In this document: piece after piece, positions 1-8,268 of the stretch
Layout of the letters: every line of letters starts with the position of its first letter
Numbering within the stretch: the first letter of the stretch is position 1
Origin: Planctomycetaceae bacterium
GTDB lineage: Bacteria > Planctomycetota > Planctomycetia > Pirellulales > Pirellulaceae
Assembly (NCBI GenBank): GCA_027487375.1
Contig: JAIYDQ010000292.1
Location: 1 to 32,024 of the forward strand
DNA length: 32,024 nt
Reading direction: 5' to 3'
Notes under the pieces: generated by a model
What the model was told of the DNA's origin: nothing
Seen by the model: the letters and a program-made list of their open reading frames with translations, nothing else
The model's database searches: none
Position numbers and translations under genes: made by a program

Positions 1-202
1 CTTCCTGGTACAAGTAGTCCTCGTCTCGCCGGCGACACCCGTAGTACAAGATGTTGCTGCCCACCTGGCGACCCTCCTTCCTAAAGTAGTCGCGCTCCTG
101 CACGAATCCTCGGAACGGCGCCAAACCGGTGCCAGGACCGATCATGATGATGGGCGTCTGAAATTTAAAGGGCAACCGGAACTGCGACTTGCGCACGTAG
201 AC
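1..202 (-). CDS. Fragment of metazoan-type NADPH-cytochrome P450 reductase (partial, probably foreign)
   Basis: The minus strand is open from 202 to 2 and reads about 67 residues without interruption. Recognisable blocks in order are FVRKSQFRLP-like (VYVRKSQFRLP), PIIMIGPGTGLAPFRGF, QERDYFRKEG, and YYGCRRRDEDYLYQE. These are the NADPH-binding region of the FAD/NADPH oxidoreductase half of microsomal P450 reductase. The VRKSQFRLP and GCRxxDEDYLY blocks are typical of animal enzymes; bacterial CysJ-type flavoproteins keep the GPGTGxAPFR loop but not those blocks. The stretch is visibly richer in G+C than the rest of the window and stops abruptly where a plus-strand TPR-like frame begins. It is most likely a host or contaminant sequence joined at a contig edge. 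Both ends are missing. Confidence 0.8.
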
Positions 203-454
203 TATTTACGTGGGCAATACTTAGAAGCGGAGGCGTCTCTGCACAAAATACTCGCAGCCGGTCACGAAGATGTCGAAGCAGCCTTGCTATTGGCATCGGT
301 TTTTCGGAGAACCGGGCGATTTCGGCAAGCCCTCACGTGCCTGGAGAAGCTCGAACGACTTGATCAATCTCGAAAGTGGTACGTGGAAATATCCAAGGAA
401 AAATCACTGAACCTGAAACATATTGCTCCAAAGGACTTGACGAGCGTTGCATAA
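203..454 (+). CDS. 3' end of a TPR-like helical-repeat protein (partial)
   Basis: The plus-strand frame ending at TAA 452-454 is open back past position 200. It encodes about 84 residues with helix-turn-helix repeat character: segments such as DYLRGQYLEAEASLHKIL, then AALLLASVFRRTGRFRQAL, then CLEKLERLD. The spacing of small and aromatic residues resembles tetratricopeptide repeats. The 5' part is missing, and the frame runs directly into the reductase fragment, so the true upstream sequence is unknown. No function beyond a protein-protein interaction scaffold can be suggested. Confidence 0.55.
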   Translation, partial: YLRGQYLEAEASLHKILAAGHEDVEAALLLASVFRRTGRFRQALTCLEKLERLDQSRKWYVEISKEKSLNLKHIAPKDLTSVA

Positions 455-782
455 TTCAAAACTGGTCATCCTGTCGGCTTTAAATAGAACCGGTACCACT
501 ATTGAGTCTTTTCCAACAATCGCTAAAAACAACCAAGAAGACTTTGATAGTAGTGTCAAATTGACAAGACAAAGAACGGAATGCGGTTTGCGGACGAAGA
601 TGGAGTCGTTTCACCTGACACTGGTGGCTCCGCACTTTCATCGAGATCTGACTATACGCGACGGAATGATGCGTGCCTTCGTTAAACAGGACCTAGGAAC
701 GGCTTGATTTATAAGTTTGAGAGCTAGTTGGCTTTCAACGAGCTTACGATTATTTGACGATTTAACCCCTGAGGTAAGAACC
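455..782. other. Intergenic region upstream of clpC
   Basis: There is no convincing gene here; an 86-codon frame at 447-707 has no family resemblance and no ribosome site. A TTGACA hexamer lies at 561-566 inside the 11-base palindrome GTCAAATTGAC (555-565), but no good -10 box follows at 16-18 bases. The clpC promoter must lie here, though I cannot place it. A GAGGT ribosome-binding site at about 770-774 precedes the clpC start. Confidence 0.4.
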
Positions 783-3335
783 ATGTACGAACGTTTCACA
801 GATCGTGCTCGCAAAGTGATGCAGCTCGCGAACCAAGAGGCACAGCGATTTAACCACGAATACATTGGGACCGAGCACATTCTTTTGGGTCTCGTGAAAG
901 AAGGTAGCGGGGTTGCTGCGAACGTTTTGAAGAATTTAGACGTGGACCTTCGCAAGATACGTCTGGAAGTGGAAAAGCTGGTCCAAAGTGGCCCAGAGAT
1001 GGTGACGATTGGAAAGCTGCCTCAAACACCACGTGCAAAGAAGGTTATCGAATACTCGATGGAGGAAGCTCGTAACCTCAATCACAACTATGTCGGCACG
1101 GAGCATATCCTGTTAGGCCTGCTTCGTGAGCAAGAAGGTGTTGCAGCACAGGTTCTCATGAACCTCGGTCTCAAGCTTGAGGACGTCCGCGAGGAGGTCT
1201 TGAACCTACTTGGGCACGGTATGGAAGGCGGCGAGTCCAGCAGTAGCGAACGCGGTGGCCGAGAAGGATCCGGAGTCGGCGCTGGAAGCGGCGACAGCGG
1301 ATCTTCGGCCAAGGGAAGCAAGAGCAAGACACCAGCTCTTGATAGCTTTGGGCGCGATCTGACTGAACTTGCTCGCCAAGGAAAATTGGACCCTGTCATC
1401 GGCCGTCAGCGTGAAATCGAACGGGCTATTCAGATCCTCTGCCGACGCTCCAAGAACAACCCTGTTCTCCTTGGTGAAGCTGGTGTTGGTAAGACTGCGA
1501 TCGTCGAAGGTTTCGCTCAGCGGGTCATCAACGGTGAAGTTCCCGACATTCTCGCCGACAAGCGAATTGTGGTTCTTGACTTGGCAATGATGGTCGCAGG
1601 TACCAAGTATCGCGGTCAATTTGAAGAGCGAATCAAAGCGGTAATGAATGAAGTTCGTCGCGCTCGGAACACCATTTTGTTTATCGACGAGCTTCATACC
1701 TTGGTCGGTGCTGGTGGAGCTGAAGGCGCAATCGATGCTGCTAACGTGCTGAAGCCTGCCCTGTCGCGAGGTGAAATTCAATGTATTGGCGCGACAACCC
1801 TGGACGAGTATCGCAAATACATCGAAAAGGACAACGCTCTGGCTCGCCGATTCCAAGAGATCACCGTTGAACCGACAAACACGGAAGAAACAATCGAAAT
1901 TCTCAAAGGATTGCGTCCACGTTACGAAGAGCACCACCGCGTACAAATTACCGACAATGCAATCGTCGCTGCGGTCGAGATGAGCGAACGATACATCACT
2001 GCGCGTTGCTTGCCTGATAAGGCAATTGACGTGATCGATGAAGCGGGTGCACGGATTCGTCTTCGCAGCATGAGCAAGCCACCTGATTTGAAGGAAATCG
2101 ACGAAGAAGTTGAGCGTTTGAACAAAGAAAAAGAAGAGGCTGTTGCTAATCAAGACTTTGAAAAGGCTGCCAACCTTCGTGATTCTGCTGATAAACTTCG
2201 CAAGAAAAAAGAGCAGATCACGCGAGACTGGCGCGAAAAGAGCCGCGAAACAGACGGAGTTGTCGATGAAGAGGTGATCGCTGAAGTCGTCAGCAAGATG
2301 ACCGGTATTCCGTTGACACGACTGTCTACCGAAGACTCCTTGCGTCTGATGAACATGGAAGCCGATTTGCACAAGCGAGTCGTAAGCCAAGAACAAGCGG
2401 TTACTGCGGTTGCTAAGGCTGTTCGTCGTAGTCGTAGTGGTCTGAAAGATCCTAAACGACCGACCGGTTGCTTTGTGTTCGCAGGTCCAACCGGTGTTGG
2501 TAAGACTTTGCTCGCCAAGGCACTCGCCGAGTCGCTCTTCGGTGACACTGACGCGTTGGTTCACATCGACATGTCAGAGTACATGGAGAAGCACAACGTG
2601 AGTCGACTTATCGGTGCCCCTCCTGGCTATGTTGGTTACGAAGAAGGTGGACAACTAACTGAGAAGATTCGTCGTCGACCTTACGCGGTTGTGCTGCTGG
2701 ACGAAATCGAAAAGGCACACCCAGACGTATTCAATATGTTGTTGCAAGTCATGGAGGAAGGTCGATTGACGGATAGCTTCGGTCGAAATATCGACTTCCG
2801 AAATACGATCTTGATCTTGACCACTAACGCAGGTGCTGAGGCGATCAAGAACGAATCGGCATTCGGATTCCAAAAACCCGATGGTGATGCTTCTTATGAG
2901 AGCATGAAGTCGCGTGTAATGGACCAAATTGAACGAGTCTTCCGACCGGAATTCCTCAATCGATTGGATGACACGATCATCTTCCGTCACCTGACCAAAG
3001 AAGATCTCAAGAAGGTCATCGATTTCGAAATGTCGAAGGTCACTGATCGACTTCGTGAGCGCGGCTTAGAACTAGTCCTGACTGATGAAGCCAAAGAGTT
3101 CATCATTTCCAAAGGTGCAAACCTGGATTACGGTGCACGTCCACTACGTCGCGCAATCGAACAACGCATTGAAGATCCTCTCTCGGAAGAACTTCTTCGA
3201 GGTGCATTCGAAGGCAAGGACACAATCGTGGTCGCAGCGATCAAGGGTGATGACGGGAAGATAACTCGATTGGATTTCCAAGGAGAATCGAGAGGGGTGA
3301 AACCTGTCGTTGAAGAAGCCCCAGCGGCCACCTAA
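783..3335 (+). CDS. clpC: ATP-dependent Clp protease ATP-binding subunit ClpC
   Basis: Class I Hsp100/Clp AAA+ unfoldase of 850 residues that feeds substrates to ClpP in the cytoplasm. Two N-terminal Clp_N repeats (roughly residues 5-140, each with a GTEHILLGLL-type block) are followed by a Ser/Gly-rich linker (about 148-185). The first AAA+ module has Walker A GEAGVGKT at about 230. A UVR-like coiled middle domain lies at about 438-480 (EVERLNKEKEEAV, FEKAANLRD), which separates ClpC from ClpA and ClpB. The second Walker A, GPTGVGKT, is at 568, followed by GYVGYEEGGQLTEKIRR and the C-terminal D2-small domain. I chose ATG 783 because it has GAGGT 8 bases upstream and starts with the family-typical MYERFTDRARKVMQLA; the frame is open 22 codons further upstream. 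The gene stands alone and ends at a hairpin. Confidence 0.96.
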   Translation: MYERFTDRARKVMQLANQEAQRFNHEYIGTEHILLGLVKEGSGVAANVLKNLDVDLRKIRLEVEKLVQSGPEMVTIGKLPQTPRAKKVIEYSMEEARNLNHNYVGTEHILLGLLREQEGVAAQVLMNLGLKLEDVREEVLNLLGHGMEGGESSSSERGGREGSGVGAGSGDSGSSAKGSKSKTPALDSFGRDLTELARQGKLDPVIGRQREIERAIQILCRRSKNNPVLLGEAGVGKTAIVEGFAQRVINGEVPDILADKRIVVLDLAMMVAGTKYRGQFEERIKAVMNEVRRARNTILFIDELHTLVGAGGAEGAIDAANVLKPALSRGEIQCIGATTLDEYRKYIEKDNALARRFQEITVEPTNTEETIEILKGLRPRYEEHHRVQITDNAIVAAVEMSERYITARCLPDKAIDVIDEAGARIRLRSMSKPPDLKEIDEEVERLNKEKEEAVANQDFEKAANLRDSADKLRKKKEQITRDWREKSRETDGVVDEEVIAEVVSKMTGIPLTRLSTEDSLRLMNMEADLHKRVVSQEQAVTAVAKAVRRSRSGLKDPKRPTGCFVFAGPTGVGKTLLAKALAESLFGDTDALVHIDMSEYMEKHNVSRLIGAPPGYVGYEEGGQLTEKIRRRPYAVVLLDEIEKAHPDVFNMLLQVMEEGRLTDSFGRNIDFRNTILILTTNAGAEAIKNESAFGFQKPDGDASYESMKSRVMDQIERVFRPEFLNRLDDTIIFRHLTKEDLKKVIDFEMSKVTDRLRERGLELVLTDEAKEFIISKGANLDYGARPLRRAIEQRIEDPLSEELLRGAFEGKDTIVVAAIKGDDGKITRLDFQGESRGVKPVVEEAPAAT

Positions 3336-3360
3336 GACTTGTTCTAAAGTTTAGATATAT

Positions 3361-3392
3361 ACATCCGGACCAGTGATGGTCCGGATGTTTCT
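3361..3392 (+). terminator. Hairpin terminator after clpC
   Basis: A perfect 12-bp inverted repeat, ACATCCGGACCA (3361-3372) and TGGTCCGGATGT (3377-3388), has a 4-base GTGA loop and is followed by TTCTTG. It sits 25 bases after the clpC stop and between convergent genes, so it can serve both strands. The short T-tract makes it a weaker intrinsic terminator than the stem suggests. Confidence 0.7.
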
Positions 3393-3451
3393 TGAACGGT
3401 GGGATAATCCTCAGGAAATGTTGCAGCACCGTGGTGGGTTCGAGAGAGGTA

Positions 3452-5254
3452 CTACTTCTTAATTTCTATGGGCCATGTTTTTGCAGCCCAGCCGTTGTCG
3501 CCGTAGACTGTGACTCGTAATTCCAGTTGTCCAACTGGCAAGCCATGCGTATCGAACTCGGCTTTGAAGTTGTCTTGAATTGCGGTTACGTTTTTTCGCG
3601 TAATCACAGCAGCGTTTGCGGCATCAAATAGCTGTTGTTGAAGCTCGAGTTTTTCTGATGTCGCTTTTTGGACGGCCGTGCGAAGTTTCTTTGCGGGGTC
3701 TGGAATGCGTTTTCTTGGGTAAACGATCTCGATGTCGCAACGCCCGGCAATCGGAGATGTCCCCGAAATGACGAGTACTTCACCTTGACGGATTGATTCC
3801 GGTGCCTTGATATCTACATCCAGCGGACGCGATATTCTCAACAGGGGATCACCGAGAAGATTAAACAGGTAGCAATGCTCCTCACGTTCTAATGCAATGT
3901 CGTGCCCGGAAGGACTGAGGGTTGTTGCTAATGTATCTAAAAACTCTCTTCGTGAGGGCTTGCTTTTTGACTCCGGTGCAACTTTTGGTTTTTCACTTGA
4001 GTTCGATTCGATTTTCGCAATCGAACTGCTTTTGGCGAGAGTTAGAATTTCACCGATCGTTGATCGTTGATCACGAAAAGTGGCTTCCAGCATTCCTCCA
4101 CCCAAGATTCCCATCCCGTATGGCATGGTGACACGGCTGCCAGCGATTGCTGCGATGGGACCGCCAGGTTGCATAATCATCTTTTCTGCTAGACAACCGT
4201 CTTTGGCGTCAAACGCTCCCAGATAACAAGCCAAGAAGACCGCGAGCGGCGGAAGTCCGGTCACCTTGATTTGGGGCAGTTGGTCATCTGTAAGAATCGG
4301 TAGCAATCGACCTTCATAGGGAATCATGTCCAACGTGTTTACGAAGCCGTGGCCAAGGTAAATCCAAAGTAAACTGCCGCGGTTTATTCGTTCTATTGCG
4401 GTTTTACTAAATAGGAGCGGATTCGGGTAATAGACACTAGTCGGACTCGCTTGCATCATGCTCAGTTGATACTCGAGTGGGACATCCTCCGAAAGTAATT
4501 GCCTCGCTACGCTTTCAACGACGGTATCGGTAAGGGCACCGAAACCGCCGACTCCAGCAACGATGTCGATCTGTCTCTGCGAACCATTGAATTCGTTCGC
4601 GGTATCGTATTGAATGACTCGATCGCAGTAGTCTTTCAAGGCTTGAGCATTTTTGGCGGGGATGCGGCCAACAATCGTCCGGTGGCTTTCATCCTGCCGC
4701 CAGTCAGAATATGGATGGTCACTTGCAATGGTTGGCGTCGAGCCGAAGTGAACAACCACTTTTGAATCTACATAGAACGTGGGAACGGTATCTGGACGAG
4801 CTGGAACAACTTGGTTCGGTGAGTAATCTGGCGAATCCGCAGCTAAGACGATAACGTCAACTTGGCTACCTTGCTGTTCGGCTACATTCTTGATCGCCTC
4901 ACGCGTAAGTTCTGCTGTTGCGGCAGGCGACACCACATGGATTCGATGGCCTTGGCCTCTTCGAAAATCTTCCCATTTTGATAGACTCGATTGCCAAGCT
5001 TCTGGAACAACCACAACGATATCTCGAAGTGGGTGTTCTTTGTTGATCGCTTCGACAGCAACGGTTGGGGCTGCCAGTAAAACGCAAATCAAGCCGGCAA
5101 AATAAAGTTTCGTGCAACAGGCGACAGCAGGACTAGCTGTTTGGCTAAAGTAACCAAGCTTGGTAGCAAGGTTGAATAGTTGTGATGAAGTCAGGTCTAC
5201 GTAACTAAGACGTTCGAGTTTGATTTCGTTACTGAGTTGTTGCACAGGAATCAC
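3452..5254 (-). CDS. Secreted C25 (gingipain-like) cysteine peptidase
   Basis: About 600 residues. A hydrophobic export segment (KLYFAGLICVLLAAPTVAVEA, about residues 49-69) is followed by DIVVVVPEAW and a Rossmann-like start typical of peptidase family C25. The clan CD dyad is visible: His in IYLGHGF at about residue 302 and Cys in FLACYLGAFD at about 343, followed by the conserved CLAEKMI and GGPIAAIAGSRVTMPYG blocks. A C-terminal beta-rich segment (about 480-600; PLDVDIKAPESIRQGEVLVISG) resembles the Ig-like domain that follows the catalytic domain in gingipains. No type IX sorting domain, PEP-CTERM or transmembrane tail is seen. The start is uncertain: the GTG at 5254 gives an unusually long region before the signal segment. 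It is probably an extracytoplasmic protease; its substrate is unknown. Confidence 0.82.
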   Translation of the reverse strand: MIPVQQLSNEIKLERLSYVDLTSSQLFNLATKLGYFSQTASPAVACCTKLYFAGLICVLLAAPTVAVEAINKEHPLRDIVVVVPEAWQSSLSKWEDFRRGQGHRIHVVSPAATAELTREAIKNVAEQQGSQVDVIVLAADSPDYSPNQVVPARPDTVPTFYVDSKVVVHFGSTPTIASDHPYSDWRQDESHRTIVGRIPAKNAQALKDYCDRVIQYDTANEFNGSQRQIDIVAGVGGFGALTDTVVESVARQLLSEDVPLEYQLSMMQASPTSVYYPNPLLFSKTAIERINRGSLLWIYLGHGFVNTLDMIPYEGRLLPILTDDQLPQIKVTGLPPLAVFLACYLGAFDAKDGCLAEKMIMQPGGPIAAIAGSRVTMPYGMGILGGGMLEATFRDQRSTIGEILTLAKSSSIAKIESNSSEKPKVAPESKSKPSRREFLDTLATTLSPSGHDIALEREEHCYLFNLLGDPLLRISRPLDVDIKAPESIRQGEVLVISGTSPIAGRCDIEIVYPRKRIPDPAKKLRTAVQKATSEKLELQQQLFDAANAAVITRKNVTAIQDNFKAEFDTHGLPVGQLELRVTVYGDNGWAAKTWPIEIKK

Positions 5255-5322
5255 CTTTCTGGGATTACCTTTCCGGAAAAGATTGTGCTTGTGTTATCTC
5301 ACTTATAGATTTGGATTGGAAG

Positions 5323-5973
5323 ATGAAAAAGGGTGAACGAGCGGATTACATATTGAGCGAGCTTAAACGGCTATACCCTAATCCCGCTGTACCTTTAGAT
5401 CATTTTGACACCTACTCACTTTTGGTTGCGGTACTATTAAGCGCTCAGACTACGGACAAAATGGTCAACCAAGTGACTCCCGATTTATGGAAGCTTGGGA
5501 AAACTCCTGCCGAAATGGCGAAGCGCAAGCCGAGTGAGATTCGCGAGGCGATCAAACGGTGCGGGCTCAGTCCTCAAAAATCGATCGCGATCCAAAAGCT
5601 CTCCGAGATTTTGGTACGAGAATATGATGGTCAGGTTCCCGATAGCTTGGAGGAGCTGGAGAAGTTGCCTGGAGTTGGCCACAAGACGGCCAGTGTCGTC
5701 ATGTGCCAAGCATTCGGGCAAAATGCATTCCCTGTGGATACTCACATTCATCGATTGGCTCAGCGATGGGGGCTAACGAGTGGCGCGAGTGTTGTACAAA
5801 CAGAGCGAGATCTCAAAAAGCTGTTTCCGGAGGAGAGCTGGAATAAGCTGCATTTGCAAATCATTTACTATGGCCGGGAACATTGTACCGCTCGGGGATG
5901 TGATGGAACCGTTTGTCCAATTTGCAAGGCGCTTTATCCAAGACGAAAGACACCCGTAGAAACCCGGAAGTAG
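5323..5973 (+). CDS. nth: Endonuclease III (DNA glycosylase/AP lyase)
   Basis: Base-excision repair enzyme that removes oxidised pyrimidines and cleaves at the abasic site by beta-elimination. 216 residues, the usual size. The helix-hairpin-helix LPGVGHKTASVV carries the catalytic Lys121, and VDTHI gives Asp139 (equivalent to E. coli K120/D138). The N-terminal block YSLLVAVLLSAQTTD is characteristic. Four cysteines near the C-terminus (188, 193, 198, 201) could hold the 4Fe-4S cluster, but the spacing is C-x4-C-x4-C-x2-C rather than the classical C-x6-C-x2-C-x5-C. I chose ATG 5323 because the protein then aligns with E. coli Nth from its first residue; a TTG at 5311 is also in frame. It is divergent from the C25 gene and convergent with icd. 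Confidence 0.93.
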   Translation: MKKGERADYILSELKRLYPNPAVPLDHFDTYSLLVAVLLSAQTTDKMVNQVTPDLWKLGKTPAEMAKRKPSEIREAIKRCGLSPQKSIAIQKLSEILVREYDGQVPDSLEELEKLPGVGHKTASVVMCQAFGQNAFPVDTHIHRLAQRWGLTSGASVVQTERDLKKLFPEESWNKLHLQIIYYGREHCTARGCDGTVCPICKALYPRRKTPVETRK

Positions 5974-6045
5974 AAGTGCTTGTCTGGAACATTAAAATGA
6001 GCCGACAGGCGTTCGCATCAGGGGGCTTTCCAATAATGAACGCCC

Positions 6046-6129
6046 AACAAGGAATGTCGAATAACGAAGTATTATGTTATCTCTTTCGAAATTCGAAATT
6101 CCTTGTTCGATATTCGAAATTGTTTTTTT
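6046..6129. repeat. Dispersed palindromic repeat, copy 1
   Basis: Inverted arms AACAAGGAATGTCGAAT (6046-6062) and ATTCGAAATTCCTTGTT (6091-6107) match with one mismatch. They are followed by CGATATTCGAAATTG and a T-run (6123-6129). A second copy with the same arms and the same trailing motif lies at 24264-24340. It resembles a REP/MITE-like element; in this position, downstream of nth, the stem plus T-run could also end transcription. Confidence 0.75.
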
Positions 6130-6154
6130 AAAACGCAGGCCTAATGAGTGCCAT

Positions 6155-6217
6155 TGGCCGTTAGCCGCCGGTTGCCTAAGCAGAAGAGAAACCGGACGCT
6201 AACGCGTTCCGGCTAAT
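6155..6217. repeat. Nested inverted repeat (TTAGCCG...CGGCTAA)
   Basis: The outer arms TTAGCCG (6161-6167) and CGGCTAA (6210-6216) enclose the inner arms CCGGTT (6168-6173) and AACCGG (6190-6195), with CGCTAACGCG between the right-hand arms. The composition is unlike the AT-rich surroundings. It looks like a planctomycete dispersed palindromic element; only one copy is seen in this window. Confidence 0.6.
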
Positions 6218-6242
6218 ATCAAATTCATGAATGTCCGATGTC

Positions 6243-7697
6243 TTACTGACCTTGGCTCTTGGTGAAGCCTGGCTTGCCGTCGAAGTTGTAGAGTCCTTCT
6301 GTCTTGACGAACTCAACACCAGCGTCGGTGATTCTATCCATCAAAGCCGTGATGGCTTTAGCAGAGACGGAACCTGTTGCCTCGTCGGGAAGCTTGAATC
6401 GGCATCGCGTCACATCGACAGTGAAGGTTTCTTCCATTCCACCTGGCCATACCTTCATGCCACGATTCGACAGCATCTCCAGTTTCATGCCGTCGCCGCC
6501 GAGCGGTTCCAAGATCGCAGCTAAAGAGTTCGCTGACTTGGTGTAGGCAACGAACACATCAACTCCAACTCGCTCTCGTACTTCCGAGGAACGAACATAA
6601 GGTGGGCGTGTCGTCAACGGTCGCGATGGAGCCTTGGAGTAATCCACTTCCTTCAGGATTTGTGGCTTCTGTCCGATGCGGCTTAGGACAGCTTGCGCAA
6701 ACTCCTTCGTGCCGACCTTTTCTTTCGAAATTCCCTCTTTGAAAATGTCGTAAGTATGAACGCCATCTTCGATCGTCTTGAGCCATGCGTTATGGGCGAG
6801 CTCCGCAACGCTTGCTTGGCCGATGTGAACCAGCATTTGGACCGCTCCCAGGAACAGACCGGATGGGTTTGCAAGATTTTGACCAGCTCGTCTTGGTGCC
6901 GAGCCGTGGATGGCTTCGAACATAGCACAAGCATCACCGATGTTCGCGCTTCCAGCCAATCCGACCGAACCTGCGATTTGAGCTGCAACGTCGGACAAGA
7001 TATCGCCGTAAAGGTTAGGCATTACTACGACGTCAAATACTTCCGGGGTATCTGCGAGCTTGGCTGCACCGATGTCGACGATCCAATGTTCGTTCTCGAT
7101 ATCTGGATACTCGGCAGCGATTTCATCGAAGACTTTATGAAACAAACCGTCGGTCAGCTTCATAATGTTGTCTTTTGAAAAGCAAGTAACTTTCTTGCGA
7201 TTGTAAGCGCGAGCGTACTCGAACGCGTATCGGCAGATCTTCTCGGTGCCCGGGCGGCTAATCAGTTTCAAGCACTGCATGACATCGATGGTTTGGCGGT
7301 GCTCGATACCACCGTAGAGATCCTCTTCGTTCTCGCGAACAATCACAACATCCATTTTCGGATGCTTGGTTCGAATAAATGGATCGTAGCTTAGGCACGG
7401 TCGGATGTTCGCGTAGAGTCCGAAAGCCTTGCGTGTTGTCACGTTGAGCGACTTAAATCCTCCCCCCTGAGGGGTGGTGATCGGTGCCTTTAGAAAGACT
7501 TTGGTTCGTCGAAGGCTTTCAAAAGCGCTGGGTTCGATGCCGGCGAGGTTTCCCTTTAGGTACTGCTTTTCCCCGATTTCAATAGTTTCAATATCTATTT
7601 TGGCGCCTGCTTCCTGAATAATTTTCAGGGTTGCGTCCATGATTTCGGGGCCGATGCCATCGCCGTGGGCGACTGTAATTGGGGTGGAAGATGCCAT
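6243..7697 (-). CDS. icd: NADP-dependent isocitrate dehydrogenase
   Basis: TCA-cycle enzyme that oxidatively decarboxylates isocitrate to 2-oxoglutarate. 484 residues, the length of the Thermus/Rickettsia-type enzyme, with a C-terminal extension beyond the common ~420-residue core. The N-terminus ITVAHGDGIGPEIMDATLKI is the isopropylmalate/isocitrate dehydrogenase signature. Also visible are the substrate-binding FGLYANIRPCLS and VIVRENEEDLYGGIEHRQ, the active-site Lys region KVTCFSKDNIMKLTDG, and the metal/cofactor region DVVVMPNLYGDILSDVAAQIAGSVGLAGSAN-like followed by FEAIHGSAPRRAGQNLANPSG. The C-terminal extension (about 370-484) has its own GVDVFV and MKVWPGGMEETF blocks. ATG 7697 is the only good start; no Shine-Dalgarno sequence is visible. 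Monocistronic, convergent with nth. Confidence 0.95.
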   Translation of the reverse strand: MASSTPITVAHGDGIGPEIMDATLKIIQEAGAKIDIETIEIGEKQYLKGNLAGIEPSAFESLRRTKVFLKAPITTPQGGGFKSLNVTTRKAFGLYANIRPCLSYDPFIRTKHPKMDVVIVRENEEDLYGGIEHRQTIDVMQCLKLISRPGTEKICRYAFEYARAYNRKKVTCFSKDNIMKLTDGLFHKVFDEIAAEYPDIENEHWIVDIGAAKLADTPEVFDVVVMPNLYGDILSDVAAQIAGSVGLAGSANIGDACAMFEAIHGSAPRRAGQNLANPSGLFLGAVQMLVHIGQASVAELAHNAWLKTIEDGVHTYDIFKEGISKEKVGTKEFAQAVLSRIGQKPQILKEVDYSKAPSRPLTTRPPYVRSSEVRERVGVDVFVAYTKSANSLAAILEPLGGDGMKLEMLSNRGMKVWPGGMEETFTVDVTRCRFKLPDEATGSVSAKAITALMDRITDAGVEFVKTEGLYNFDGKPGFTKSQGQ

Positions 7698-8268
7698 ATT
7701 GGGGTTATTCTGCTACCTAAATGCAAGGGATGAAAACTGACAGACCACGAATTTATTCATGAAAGCGTACCAGCACAACTAGACGGGCGACTTTATTGCA
7801 AAACCTTGGTGAAATCGCCGTAGAATCACGACGAATCCTGAGCTGTAGAGCCTGGTTCCTTGAGTACCTCGAGGCCGATCCCCCGCTGCGTTAGGAGCCA
7901 ATCTCGAGGGCGAAACGGCCAGGAACCGCGAGGGCTTCAAACCCACCCAATCCTGGAAAGCTCGAAAGTCAAGAAAAGAAATGTTCAAAAATTTTAGAAT
8001 GCACACAAAACACGTTCTATAGTTCGGCATCCCGAATCGAATTGGAGACAGTTCGACCAGGGAATAATAAGGAAATCGCAGGCAATTACTTTGTTCTACC
8101 TCCATCACCGGCGAGTCGAACAGGCAATTTCAAGTCCTCATGACCGAAGAGGTGATTCTCGGTAAGCGGCGTCTGGGTTTTCCTATTGGTTTGTTGCGGG
8201 TTCAGTCAAAAGATCGCAACTTGTACGAAAAATTCCAGTTCCCAAAATTGAAAGTTAATCTACCTAAA
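7698..8268. other. Intergenic region between icd and the surface cassette
   Basis: 571 bases between divergent genes, so promoters for both must lie here, but I cannot place them. The open frames across it look like non-coding shadows. The region holds the potential hairpin at 7854-7927. The 129 bases just before ATG 8269 are open in the gene's frame, without export-signal character. Confidence 0.4.
7854..7927. repeat. Potential long hairpin upstream of icd
   Basis: GGTTCCT (7854-7860) can pair with AGGAACC (7921-7927), and CTCGAG (7868-7873) with CTCGAG (7903-7908). The outer and inner arms are separated by 7 bases on the left and 12 on the right. On the minus strand it could fall in the icd 5' leader. 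No known riboswitch motif is recognised. Confidence 0.4.

Noticed and set aside
555-566. CtsR-type or -35 element upstream of clpC
   Set aside because: The palindrome does not match the CtsR direct-repeat operator, and no -10 box lies at the right distance.
447-707. 86-codon frame upstream of clpC
   Set aside because: No ribosome site, no family character, and it overlaps the end of the TPR-like gene.
1206-2564. 452-codon minus-strand frame inside clpC
   Set aside because: It is antisense to a clearly conserved ClpC reading frame; its composition is that of a codon shadow.
6046-6129. CRISPR array
   Set aside because: Only a single palindromic unit with a T-run, no regular repeat-spacer pattern and no cas genes.
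7779-8108. 109-codon minus-strand frame in the icd upstream gap
   Set aside because: No signal, domain or ribosome site; it runs through the potential hairpin.
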